This document shows positions 1-6,303 of a DNA stretch of 7,562 nt, piece after piece. Each line of letters opens with the position of its first letter. The first letter of the stretch is position 1. The DNA is from Ruminococcus sp. Lineage in GTDB: Bacteria; Bacillota; Clostridia; Oscillospirales; Ruminococcaceae. The DNA is taken from the NCBI GenBank assembly GCA_029063695.1, contig JAIDNR010000345.1, positions 1 through 7,562 on the forward strand. Reading direction: 5' to 3'. The notes beneath the pieces were generated by a model. That model made no database searches and was not told the DNA's origin. It saw only the letters and a list, made by a program, of their open reading frames with translations. Made by a program: the position numbers and the translations under genes.

Positions 1-429
1 GCTTATACGAATCACGAAATAGCACAGATGTTCGGAAAAACTTTTTCTGCCGAAAGTTCGGAAGCACGGGAAGCAGTTGTCATGAAAGATATAACAATAT
101 TCAGCTACTGCGAACATCATCTCGCACTGATGTACGATATGACCGTAAACGTTGCCTATATTCCGCATGGCAGAGTTCTTGGACTGAGCAAAATTGCCCG
201 TATCTGCGACATGGCAGCGAAACGTCTGCAATTGCAGGAGCGTCTCGGCAGGGATATTGCAGAAATCATTGCAGAGGCGGCAGATTCTCCAGATGTGGGA
301 GTAAAAATAGTCGGCTCACATAGTTGCATGACCGCACGTGGAATCCGTAATCCCTCTGCACGTACCGAAACACGTACCTATACGGGTGCATTCAAAAACG
401 ATGAGGATTTGCGTAAACTTTTAGATTAA
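1..429 (+). CDS. folE: GTP cyclohydrolase I, 5' end cut by window edge
   Basis: This enzyme converts GTP to 7,8-dihydroneopterin triphosphate, the entry step for both folate and 7-deazaguanine (queuosine) synthesis, in the cytoplasm. The reading frame is open from base 1 (AYTNHEIAQMFGK...), so the first ATG at 28 is internal. About 142 residues remain of a protein normally near 185-200; the N-terminal helices are missing. The zinc and active-site residues are visible: SYCEHH (Cys codon at 109-111, followed by the two His) and SHSCMTARGIR (second zinc Cys codon at 325-327). The LGLSKIARI segment and the QERL motif are also typical. The stop overlaps the ribosome binding site of queC, so the two are co-transcribed, and the que neighbours suggest this copy mainly feeds preQ0 synthesis. 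Family assignment is secure; a folate-only role is less likely but not excluded. Confidence 0.96.
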   Translation, partial: AYTNHEIAQMFGKTFSAESSEAREAVVMKDITIFSYCEHHLALMYDMTVNVAYIPHGRVLGLSKIARICDMAAKRLQLQERLGRDIAEIIAEAADSPDVGVKIVGSHSCMTARGIRNPSARTETRTYTGAFKNDEDLRKLLD

Positions 430-442
430 AGGAGATTTTCTA

Positions 443-1129
443 ATGAAAGCACTTGTTTTATTCAGTGGTGGTGTGGACAGTACTACCTGCCTTGCTCTTG
501 CCGTAAAAAAATATGGAGCTGAAAACGTCACTGCACTTTCAATTTATTATGGACAGAAACATGACAGGGAAATAAAATCCGCTGAAAATATTGCGGAGTA
601 CTATAAAGTTCCGCTTAAAACTCTCGATTTGACTAAGATTTTCGCTGATTCAGACTGTTCACTTCTTGTGCAGTCCGATAAGAATATACCACAGGAAAGC
701 TACGCCGAACAGCTTGAAAAAACCGATGGTAAACCTGTATCGACATATGTGCCGTTTAGAAACGGACTTTTTCTGTCCTCAGCGGCAAGTATTGCACTTT
801 CAGATGAATGCAGTGTTATTTATTACGGTGCTCACAGCGATGATTCTGCAGGAAATGCTTATCCCGATTGCAGTGACGCTTTCAATAATGCCATAAATCA
901 GGCAATATACATAGGAAGCGGAAATCAGCTTGAAATCGTCGCTCCGTTCGTTAATTCGACAAAAAAAGACGTTGTGAAAACAGGTCTTGAACTTGATGTG
1001 CCGTATGAGATGACATGGAGCTGTTATGAGGGCAATGACAAGCCTTGTGGAGTATGCGGAACTTGTCGTGACAGAATAAAAGCATTTGAATTAAACGGAG
1101 TTACTGACCCTCTTATGAAAGGAGAATAA
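443..1129 (+). CDS. queC: 7-cyano-7-deazaguanine (preQ0) synthase QueC
   Basis: QueC converts 7-carboxy-7-deazaguanine to preQ0 using ATP and ammonia, in the cytoplasm. The 228 residues match the usual family length. The N-terminus carries the PP-loop ATP-binding motif FSGGVDSTT (residues 7-15) typical of N-type ATP pyrophosphatases. The YGQKHDREI segment follows, and [11 protein letters not shown] and [15 protein letters not shown] lie in the middle. The C-terminus has the zinc site C-x7-C-x2-C-x2-C at residues 194, 202, 205 and 208. The ATG at 443 has AAAGGAG at 428-434 with 8 bases of spacing; this Shine-Dalgarno overlaps the folE stop. queF starts two bases after the stop, so translation is probably coupled. 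All expected motifs are present and nothing looks broken. Confidence 0.98.
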   Translation: MKALVLFSGGVDSTTCLALAVKKYGAENVTALSIYYGQKHDREIKSAENIAEYYKVPLKTLDLTKIFADSDCSLLVQSDKNIPQESYAEQLEKTDGKPVSTYVPFRNGLFLSSAASIALSDECSVIYYGAHSDDSAGNAYPDCSDAFNNAINQAIYIGSGNQLEIVAPFVNSTKKDVVKTGLELDVPYEMTWSCYEGNDKPCGVCGTCRDRIKAFELNGVTDPLMKGE

Positions 1130-1131
1130 TT

Positions 1132-1629
1132 ATGACAGGCAGAAATGAATCCGAAAAAGGTGGTATTACGCTTTTAGGCAATCAGAATACAAAATATTCA
1201 TCTGATTATAATCCCAAAGTACTGGAAACTTTCGATAACAAACACCCTGACAGAGATTATTTTGTGAAATTCAATTGTCCTGAGTTTACAAGTCTCTGTC
1301 CGATTACAGGTCAGCCCGATTTTGCAACTATTTATATATCATACGTTCCGAATATAAAGATGGTTGAACGCAAGTCGCTTAAATTATATCTTTTTAGTTT
1401 CAGAAATCATGGAGACTTCCATGAGGACTGCGTTAACATAATTATGAATGATTTGATTAAATTGATGAATCCTAAATACATAGAAGTATGGGGAAAATTT
1501 CTGCCCCGTGGCGGTATCTCAATTGACCCGTACTGCAATTACGGTCAGCCGGATACAAAGTGGGAGCAGGTTGCATGGGACAGACTTTCCCACCATGATT
1601 TGTATCCTGAAACAGTAGACAACCGCTGA
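1132..1629 (+). CDS. queF: NADPH-dependent preQ0 reductase QueF (short, unimodular type)
   Basis: QueF reduces the nitrile of preQ0 to the aminomethyl group of preQ1, the base that tRNA-guanine transglycosylase inserts into tRNA. The 165-residue length is that of the Bacillus-type unimodular enzyme rather than the long E. coli type. Visible signature residues are the nucleophile Cys56 in [13 protein letters not shown], the catalytic Asp63, the QueF motif ERKSLKLY (79-86) involved in NADPH binding, and [10 protein letters not shown] (90-99) with the substrate-binding His97-Glu98. The ending [11 protein letters not shown] is also very typical of the family. The ATG at 1132 is preceded by AAAGGAG at 1118-1124, inside the end of queC. 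It is the last recognisable queuosine gene of the operon. Confidence 0.98.
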   Translation: MTGRNESEKGGITLLGNQNTKYSSDYNPKVLETFDNKHPDRDYFVKFNCPEFTSLCPITGQPDFATIYISYVPNIKMVERKSLKLYLFSFRNHGDFHEDCVNIIMNDLIKLMNPKYIEVWGKFLPRGGISIDPYCNYGQPDTKWEQVAWDRLSHHDLYPETVDNR

Positions 1630-1662
1630 ATAAAATAAAATCCACAGCATATACTTCTTCTG

Positions 1663-1669
1663 AAAGGAG
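1663..1669 (+). promoter_or_regulatory. Ribosome binding site that fixes the start of the 61-residue gene
   Basis: AAAGGAG lies 6 bases before the ATG at 1676. It rules out the in-frame TTG at 1670, which abuts it, as the start. Confidence 0.8.
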
Positions 1670-1675
1670 TTGTTT

Positions 1676-1861
1676 ATGCCTATGGATAAATCTGATATGC
1701 CTGTAGGTTTGGGAATGGCACTCGCCATGAATCCCGAAGCCATGCAGAAATTTGAAAGTCTTCCCGAAAAGCAGAAGTGGCAGGTTGTAAGCGGTACTCA
1801 CGCTGTAGAATCAAGGGACGAAATGAAAAAGTACGTCGAAAATATTATAACGGCTTATTGA
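1676..1861 (+). CDS. Small conserved-looking protein of unknown function, end of que operon
   Basis: This is a 61-residue soluble protein with no signal peptide or membrane segment. I do not recognise a named family. It begins MPMDKSDMPVGLGMALAMN and is otherwise predicted helical and charged (PEAMQKFESLPEKQKWQVV, then a SRDEMKKYVENI helix). From memory, short clostridial proteins with the same 'VGFGMALAQN... GTH.V.S..EM..YV' pattern are common, but I cannot name a role. The ATG at 1676 is chosen because AAAGGAG (1663-1669) sits 6 bases upstream; a TTG at 1670 lies directly against the Shine-Dalgarno and is not usable. It follows queF by 46 bases and precedes the shared terminator, so it is probably co-transcribed with the queuosine genes. 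A link to queuosine is inferred from position only. Confidence 0.8.
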   Translation: MPMDKSDMPVGLGMALAMNPEAMQKFESLPEKQKWQVVSGTHAVESRDEMKKYVENIITAY

Positions 1862-1866
1862 AAAAT

Positions 1867-1903
1867 AAAGCTCTGCACGAAAATGCAGAGCTTTTTATTT
1901 TTG
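1867..1903. terminator. Rho-independent terminator, bidirectional, ends que operon and the 58-residue gene
   Basis: Two perfect 11-base arms, AAAGCTCTGCA (1867-1877) and TGCAGAGCTTT (1884-1894), enclose a 6-base loop, CGAAAA. On the plus strand the stem runs into TTTTTATTTTTG. On the minus strand the same stem is followed by TTTATTTTTC. The hairpin begins six bases after the stop of the plus-strand operon and lies directly beyond the stop of the convergent minus-strand gene (1904), so it can serve both transcripts. Confidence 0.93.
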
Positions 1904-2080
1904 TTACATTCTGTCAGTGGGAAGATAAGGGTAAATATCCTGATAAGAGTCTCTTGTTTCCTTGTCCGTGGGATTTGCAGGAATAAGTCCTGTCATGTCT
2001 CCCCACGATGCAGACGGACATACGTATTCAAGTTCCTGTCTGTCGGGTTCGGGTATGGGAATATTTTTATTTTTTTTCAT
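1904..2080 (-). CDS. Hypothetical 58-residue protein, too short for common ORF cut-offs
   Basis: Reading the minus strand from 2080 gives an uninterrupted 58-residue frame ending in TAA at 1906-1904. It starts MKKNKNIPIPEPDRQELEYV, continues CPSASWGDMTGLIPAN and ends YQDIYPYLPTDRM. The case for a real gene is an exact AAAGGAG Shine-Dalgarno at 2097-2091 (10 bases before ATG), a TATAAT-like box further upstream, and a terminator hairpin directly after the stop. The protein is acidic, has one Cys, no signal peptide and no membrane segment. I do not recognise the family. Being small with a charged N-terminus and a compact C/S/W/D-rich centre, it could be a small regulatory or structural protein or a peptide precursor; no modifying enzyme is present nearby, so a RiPP reading is unsupported. 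Confidence 0.75.
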   Translation of the reverse strand: MKKNKNIPIPEPDRQELEYVCPSASWGDMTGLIPANPTDKETRDSYQDIYPYLPTDRM

Positions 2081-2090
2081 GGAACATCAT

Positions 2091-2097
2091 CTCCTTT
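2091..2097 (-). promoter_or_regulatory. Ribosome binding site of the 58-residue minus-strand gene
   Basis: AAAGGAG on the minus strand is followed by ATGATGTTCC and then ATG at 2080. Starts at the two nearer ATG triplets would give only a seven-codon frame, so the ATG at 2080 is the start. Confidence 0.75.
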
Positions 2098-2106
2098 ATA
2101 CTTTAT

Positions 2107-2136
2107 ATTATAAACCTGTACGGCGATAATATTCAG
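2107..2136 (-). promoter_or_regulatory. Possible promoter of the 58-residue gene
   Basis: The minus strand has TATAAT at 2112-2107, about 10 bases upstream of the Shine-Dalgarno at 2097. The best -35 candidate, CTGAAT at 2136-2131 with an 18-base spacer, matches TTGACA at only three positions. The short leader this implies is unusual but possible. The -10 is good and the -35 weak. Confidence 0.4.
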
Positions 2137-2137
2137 C

Positions 2138-2182
2138 GGAAAATTTCCAAAATATTACTTAATCTTTAAGATTATTTTAAGA
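2138..2182. promoter_or_regulatory. Operator-like cluster: 11-bp-spaced TTTAAGA direct repeats plus palindromes
   Basis: TTTAAGA occurs at 2165-2171 and again at 2176-2182, start to start 11 bp, that is TTAAGA-N5-TTAAGA. The first copy is also half of a perfect inverted repeat, TAATCTT-T-AAGATTA (2160-2174). A separate 11-bp palindrome, GGAAAATTTCC, lies at 2138-2148. The direct repeats occupy the -35 position of the TATAAT box at 2192-2197, the arrangement used by PhoB/OmpR-family response regulators that activate promoters with a poor -35. Weaker TT-starting hexamers in the same 11-bp phase (TTACTT at 2155, TTTCCA at 2144) would fit a longer box. The regulator is inference; the repeats are directly visible. 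Confidence 0.5.
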
Positions 2183-2191
2183 AACAGAGTA

Positions 2192-2197
2192 TATAAT
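2192..2197 (+). promoter_or_regulatory. -10 box of the dockerin protein gene
   Basis: A perfect TATAAT stands 64 bases before the ATG at 2262. No good TTGACA element lies 16-18 bases upstream; that place is taken by the TTTAAGA repeats, which suggests an activator-dependent promoter with an untranslated leader of about 55-60 bases. Confidence 0.6.
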
Positions 2198-2244
2198 CAT
2201 AACCATAGTAAAGAATACGAAAAATTCAGATAAAAATTATTTTT

Positions 2245-2251
2245 AAAGGAG
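2245..2251 (+). promoter_or_regulatory. Ribosome binding site that fixes the start of the dockerin protein
   Basis: AAAGGAG is 10 bases upstream of the ATG at 2262. The in-frame TTG at 2253 is a single base from it and cannot be the start. The ATG also gives a normal signal peptide beginning MKKFNKKF. Confidence 0.85.
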
Positions 2252-2261
2252 TTTGTTTATC

Positions 2262-5200
2262 ATGAAAAAATTCAATAAAAAGTTTATCACAGGTTTTTCA
2301 GCCGCTGTACTTACAGCACTCTCCCTTACAGCCGTATCGGTGCAGGCAGAGGGAAATTTACTGTACGGTGATGCAAATGAGGACGGTTCAGTTGATATTG
2401 CTGATGCCACCGCAATCGTCCAGCACATGGGAAATCCCGACGAATACGCTCTTTCGGCACAGGGTGCGTTGAATGCTGACATTGTAAATAACGGTGACGG
2501 CGTAACAGGTGCGGACGCTGTTGCATTACAGCTTCTGGAAGCAAAAATGGTAAAGCAGTCTGATTTTCCGCTGAGTATGGCACAGTACAACACACTTCTC
2601 AATGGCGGTGAACTGAATCCTGTAACTTTCGAAACAAAAATTCATCTCAATGGTACTTCCGTTACAGTTGAAGGCGATTATGCAGAGGTCAACGGCGGAG
2701 TTGTAACTATCACTCACTCAGGTTCATTCTATATTGATGGTACACTCACAGACGGTCAGATTAATGTAAATATTGCAGACGAAGTTGCAGACCCTGATAC
2801 AGTAAAAATCTTTCTTAACGGCGTGAACATCACAGGAAAGTCCGCACCCGCAATTTTCGTGACTAACGCCGAGAATACTTCAATCAATCTCGTTGACGGC
2901 ACTGAAAACTTTATTTCAGACGGCGATACGGCTTATTCGGGTGACTGTCTCGGCTGTGCGGTCATTGAGGCAAAGGATGATATTACAATCAAGGGCGGTG
3001 AACTCGGCACAGGTACTCTCAATATCACTGCCAACACTCAGGACGGTATTGTCTGCAACAATGACATTAAAATCAACGGCGGTATCACAACAATCACAAC
3101 TCTTAATGCTACTGACAAGACAGATGCAATAAAAGGCAAAAAATCTGTTACTGTAAAGAGCGGTACTCTCAATATTGATGCAGAGGGCGACGGTATCAAG
3201 TCGAGCAAGGGAAGTGTTGCAGTACAGGGCGGTCTTATTAATGTCAAGGCTGGAAATGACGCTGTACAGGCTGAAACAACTATTGATATTTCGGGCGGTA
3301 CTGTTATTGCAGGCGGTGACAGAGGTCTTACAAGTGTTACAGGAGTGAACATCACAGGCGGTACTGTTATTGCTACTGCTACCGACAATCAGACAGATTC
3401 AGCACTTATGAGCGGTACAACTCAGGGTACAATGCTCCTCAACTGCGTTGCATCAAGTGAGACAGACGGCTGCTGGAAAAAGGCTAACTCACTTACAGCA
3501 GGTGATATAAAGGCTTACAAGTGGCAGAAAAAGTACGCTTATGTACTCCTCAGTGATTCTTCAATCAAGGCTGACGGCTCATATAAGCTCATAAACAGTT
3601 CAACAAGTGCAAACGCAACTCATGACGGCTCAGTTGATTTCAAGATGTTAGGCGTTGTAACATCATTTGACAATGTAAATCCGACAGGTAACGGAACTTC
3701 AACTGATACTCCTGTTACTTCGAGTACATATACAATCACACTCAACGGCACATCTGTTGAATCAAATGCTCCGTCCGACGTTGCAACAGTAGACAACGGT
3801 GTACTCTATATTCTCAAAGAGGGCAGTTATTCAGTATCAGGCGAGGCAAAGGAAGTTCAGATTATTGTGAACGTTGACAAGACTGCATATCCCGACAGCG
3901 TTGTTGAACTCAATCTTGATGATGCAAATATCTCAAACAGTACAACAGCTCCGATTTACGTTGAATCAATTGGTGACGAGGTGCAGATTATCGCAAAGGC
4001 TGGAACAGTAAACACTGTTTCAGACGGTACTTCACATACTCAGACTTATACCGATTCAGACGGCAATGTAAATACTGTTGAGGGTGCAATTTTCGCAAGA
4101 GATGATATAAAGTTCAAGGGTTCGGGTACTCTTACAGTAAACGGAAATACAGATGATGCGATTGTCTGCAAGAATGATATAAAAATATATAACGGTAATA
4201 TAACTGTAAATGCTGTTGACGACGGTATCAGAGGCAAGGACAGCGTTACTATCGGCAACGATACTGCTACAGACTATTCAAATCTGAAACTCACTGTAAA
4301 AACACAGCAGGGTGACGGAATAAAGTCCACAGCAACTGATACAGATACAACAAAGCAGTACGGCATTGTTACTATAAACGGTGGTACAGTTGACATTACT
4401 TCCTATGCGGATGGTATTCAGGCAGAACAGGATTTCGTCATGAACGGCGGCGAACTTACTGTATATACATACGAGGGTTCAGGCTTTACAGGTTCAGGCA
4501 GTTCATCATCAAGCGGAAACCAGTGGGGCAGTTTCGGCGGAGGCTTCGGAGGAGGTATGCAGGACGGTAACTCCAATAAGACTGACATCTCTGCAAAGGG
4601 TATCAAGGCTGTAGGTCTCTATGATACAGCAGGCACAACATGGCAGAGCGGCGGAAATATCACAGTAAACGGCGGAAAAATTACTGTAAATTCCTCAGAC
4701 GATTCACTCCACTGCGGAGGTCAGATGAATATTAATGGCGGTGTATTCAGACTTGAAAGTGCTGATGATGCTATGCACTCTGACCATGATTTGATTCTTG
4801 GTACAAAAAACGGTGCAAACAACGATTTGGAAGTATATGTTGCAAAGTGCTATGAGGGCATTGAAGGCGGAAATATCTATCAGTACAGCGGTACTGTGAT
4901 AGTAAAGGCAGACGATGACGGATATAATGCTGCCGGCGGTGCTGACGGTTCAGGCTCAGGAAACAATATGGGCTGGGGTCAGGGTGGCTTCGGCGGCGGT
5001 ATGGGCGGAGGAAACAACGTCCTTGAAATTTCGGGCGGTATTGCTATTGTACAGTCCGCAAGCGGCGACCACGACGCTTTCGATTCAAATGGCAGTCTTA
5101 CCGTTTCGGGTGGTGTTGTAATTGCAAACGGCAATGAACCTCTTGACTGCGACGGCACAAAGAATACTTCGGGCGGTACTGTTGCATCAGTATCTCAGGG

Positions 5201-5465
5201 AAGTACCGTTTCCACAAATACACAGTTCACAATTGCCGATGAATCGGGAAATGTAATAGTATCATTCACAACAATGCAGGCTATGGGTTCACCGTCACTC
5301 AGCAATTCAGGTCTCAAATGCTACACAGGCGGTACAATTTCAGGTGGTACAGACCTTATAACTTCTGATGATTCCATGACTGTATACGGAAACGGCACAA
5401 TTTCAGGCGGTACAGCCGTAACAACAGGTTCATCTTCTGGTGGAAACAATAACAGACCTTGGTAA
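2262..5465 (+). CDS. Secreted dockerin protein with two Cthe_2159-like (DUF4353) carbohydrate-binding beta-helix domains
   Basis: This 1067-residue protein is probably exported and attached to a cellulosome scaffoldin. Residues 1-29 are a Sec signal peptide (MKKFNKKF, hydrophobic core, cleavage after VQA). Residues 35-96 are a type I dockerin: repeat one GDANEDGSVDIADATAIVQHM has the D-x-N-x-D-G calcium loop, and repeat two ADIVNNGDGVTGADAVALQ has the one-residue-longer loop I associate with Ruminococcus. Two homologous halves follow (about 124-468 and 487-1040), each opening with a 'xxLNGTSV' strand and repeating rungs such as DGIVCNNDIKI / DAIVCKNDIKI, DGIKS and DAVQAE / DGIQAE. These match the Cthe_2159-like family (DUF4353), whose Clostridium thermocellum member is a calcium-containing beta-helix that binds cellulose and pectin. 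Half two carries Gly-rich inserts at about 738-774 and 892-920. There is no LPXTG or membrane anchor. Binding is a better guess than catalysis, though the fold resembles polysaccharide lyases. It is monocistronic, with a terminator 27 bases downstream. Confidence 0.94.
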   Translation: MKKFNKKFITGFSAAVLTALSLTAVSVQAEGNLLYGDANEDGSVDIADATAIVQHMGNPDEYALSAQGALNADIVNNGDGVTGADAVALQLLEAKMVKQSDFPLSMAQYNTLLNGGELNPVTFETKIHLNGTSVTVEGDYAEVNGGVVTITHSGSFYIDGTLTDGQINVNIADEVADPDTVKIFLNGVNITGKSAPAIFVTNAENTSINLVDGTENFISDGDTAYSGDCLGCAVIEAKDDITIKGGELGTGTLNITANTQDGIVCNNDIKINGGITTITTLNATDKTDAIKGKKSVTVKSGTLNIDAEGDGIKSSKGSVAVQGGLINVKAGNDAVQAETTIDISGGTVIAGGDRGLTSVTGVNITGGTVIATATDNQTDSALMSGTTQGTMLLNCVASSETDGCWKKANSLTAGDIKAYKWQKKYAYVLLSDSSIKADGSYKLINSSTSANATHDGSVDFKMLGVVTSFDNVNPTGNGTSTDTPVTSSTYTITLNGTSVESNAPSDVATVDNGVLYILKEGSYSVSGEAKEVQIIVNVDKTAYPDSVVELNLDDANISNSTTAPIYVESIGDEVQIIAKAGTVNTVSDGTSHTQTYTDSDGNVNTVEGAIFARDDIKFKGSGTLTVNGNTDDAIVCKNDIKIYNGNITVNAVDDGIRGKDSVTIGNDTATDYSNLKLTVKTQQGDGIKSTATDTDTTKQYGIVTINGGTVDITSYADGIQAEQDFVMNGGELTVYTYEGSGFTGSGSSSSSGNQWGSFGGGFGGGMQDGNSNKTDISAKGIKAVGLYDTAGTTWQSGGNITVNGGKITVNSSDDSLHCGGQMNINGGVFRLESADDAMHSDHDLILGTKNGANNDLEVYVAKCYEGIEGGNIYQYSGTVIVKADDDGYNAAGGADGSGSGNNMGWGQGGFGGGMGGGNNVLEISGGIAIVQSASGDHDAFDSNGSLTVSGGVVIANGNEPLDCDGTKNTSGGTVASVSQGSTVSTNTQFTIADESGNVIVSFTTMQAMGSPSLSNSGLKCYTGGTISGGTDLITSDDSMTVYGNGTISGGTAVTTGSSSGGNNNRPW
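5331..5415 (+). repeat. Imperfect 22-base direct repeat in the 3' end of the dockerin gene
   Basis: The 22-mer starting GGTACAATTTCAGG at 5331-5352 recurs at 5394-5415 with two differences, both at third codon positions. It encodes the duplicated GTISGGT segments near the C-terminus. It probably reflects beta-strand repeat expansion inside the gene rather than a mobile sequence. Confidence 0.75.
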
Positions 5466-5491
5466 GTTTTATGATACTCTCTCAATATAAT

Positions 5492-5528
5492 AAAAAGTTC
5501 CTTGTATTTTTCTACAGGGAACTTTTTT
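5492..5528. terminator. Rho-independent terminator, bidirectional, between dockerin gene and SUKH gene
   Basis: Arms AAAAAGTTCCTTGTA (5492-5506) and TACAGGGAACTTTTT (5513-5527) pair over 15 positions with one G-U wobble around a 6-base loop. The plus-strand transcript ends in TTTTTT. The minus-strand reading ends in TTTTTATTATA. It lies between two convergent stops (5465 plus and 5544 minus), so it probably stops both transcripts. Confidence 0.9.
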
Positions 5529-5543
5529 AATTATCAATATTTT

Positions 5544-5960
5544 TTACCAGTCTTCTTTTGCTTCCACTAATTCTTTAATCACATATTCATAAAAGCTATC
5601 AGATACAATGATATGGTTTTTATCTATTGCGTCCCAACTGCTGACAGCTCCTGTGTTTACATTTAAGCAATCTATCCATTCATCAAGATTATTAATTACT
5701 ATATAACAATTTTCTAATCCCATTTTTCTGAAACGTAATGTTTGTTCCACCATTGGAGATTTTCCGTTTTTCCCAAAACCCAGTATTTCTACTCCAAAAC
5801 CCATAATCATTCCATATCTCATTAAATATGATTTATATTCATTTTCCAATTTAACATTTAAAGTTTCTTCACTAATCTCGATTTCCTTTGTTGAAGTACC
5901 ACCTGATATGAACATTTCATCAAGGTTATTATAAATAAATTCATTCAATGTATTTTTCAT
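5544..5960 (-). CDS. SMI1/KNR4 (SUKH) family protein, probable immunity protein
   Basis: This 138-residue cytoplasmic protein has no signal or membrane segment. The SUKH pattern is visible: a helix with polar spacing, EIEISEETLNVKLENEYKSY (26-45), then LMRYG (46-50), the strand GVEILGFGKNG (56-66), the core strand CYIVINNLDEWIDCL (85-99), VSSWD (106-110), and a C-terminal helix DSFYEYVIKELVEAKE (121-136). In bacteria this superfamily is best known as immunity proteins that neutralise polymorphic or contact-dependent toxins, often nucleases; that role is known for the family and only inferred here. The ATG at 5960 has GGAGG (5973-5969) eight bases upstream. It is the last gene of the minus-strand run, 18 bases after the preceding stop, and no toxin gene is next to it. 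Confidence 0.85.
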   Translation of the reverse strand: MKNTLNEFIYNNLDEMFISGGTSTKEIEISEETLNVKLENEYKSYLMRYGMIMGFGVEILGFGKNGKSPMVEQTLRFRKMGLENCYIVINNLDEWIDCLNVNTGAVSSWDAIDKNHIIVSDSFYEYVIKELVEAKEDW

Positions 5961-5978
5961 TTATTTTTCCTCCATACA

Positions 5979-6290
5979 TTAGTATACTTTTCGGCAGTTT
6001 TCCAAATCATCACATTCATTTTCTGATATGAATATTTCTGCTGAAAGTGACAAATCATTTCCGCATACATGATTACTTTTTATATAATCAATAACTGTGG
6101 AATAGGATTCCTCTGCATTTCCCGCACTGAACCATATACCCATTTCATGAAAATCGGACAAATAATCATAGCCGTTATCAGTTATTTTATGTCCGCTGTA
6201 GGATTCCAGATTTTCAGAAAGTTCATAAGGTATATCAGTAACAGGATTTTCAAGTTTTCGGCTGTCCAGTTTTATAATTATTGTCTGCAT
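5979..6290 (-). CDS. Hypothetical protein, 103 residues, in immunity-like gene run
   Basis: I do not recognise a named family. The protein begins with a beta-strand, MQTIIIKLDSRKLENP, then has a polar region with KITDNGYDYLSDFHEMGIWF and ends in SAEIFISENECDDLENCRKV. It has no signal peptide or membrane segment and is acidic. The size, alternating strand and helix segments, and co-directional position between a DUF4291 gene and a SUKH gene would fit an immunity-type protein, but that is inference from context. The ATG at 6290 is preferred because AAGGTGA (6302-6296) is well placed before it. The in-frame GTG at 6299 (three residues longer) lies inside that Shine-Dalgarno. The gap to the preceding stop is 13 bases, which supports an operon. 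Confidence 0.75.
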   Translation of the reverse strand: MQTIIIKLDSRKLENPVTDIPYELSENLESYSGHKITDNGYDYLSDFHEMGIWFSAGNAEESYSTVIDYIKSNHVCGNDLSLSAEIFISENECDDLENCRKVY

Positions 6291-6295
6291 ATATG

Positions 6296-6302
6296 TCACC
6301 TT
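6296..6302 (-). promoter_or_regulatory. Ribosome binding site deciding the start of the 103-residue protein
   Basis: AAGGTGA precedes the ATG at 6290 by 5 bases (8 from the AAGG core). It contains the alternative GTG start at 6299, making that start unlikely. Confidence 0.6.
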
Positions 6303-6303
6303 A

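Noticed and set aside
666..896. Plus-strand 76-residue open frame inside queC
   Set aside because: It lies entirely within queC in another frame, and its translation has no recognisable domain.
1472..1801. Minus-strand open frames opposite queF and the 61-residue gene
   Set aside because: They are antisense shadows of two well-supported genes, with no ribosome binding site and no recognisable motif.
1904..2080. RiPP precursor interpretation of the 58-residue gene
   Set aside because: It has one Cys, no leader/core boundary I can recognise, and no radical SAM, cyclase or export gene in the window.
1777..2113. Plus-strand open frames over the terminator and the 58-residue gene
   Set aside because: They cross the strong terminator at 1867-1903 and lie opposite the better-supported minus-strand gene; no suitable Shine-Dalgarno precedes them.
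2243..4606. Minus-strand and alternate-frame open frames inside the dockerin gene
   Set aside because: The Gly/Thr/Ser-rich repeat coding leaves antisense frames open by composition; their translations are low complexity and none has a credible start site.
3260..5200. Repeated GGCGGTACTGTT-type words as a DNA repeat array
   Set aside because: They encode recurring Gly-Gly-Thr-Val strand turns of the beta-helix protein and are irregularly spaced, so they are protein repeats rather than a CRISPR or satellite array.
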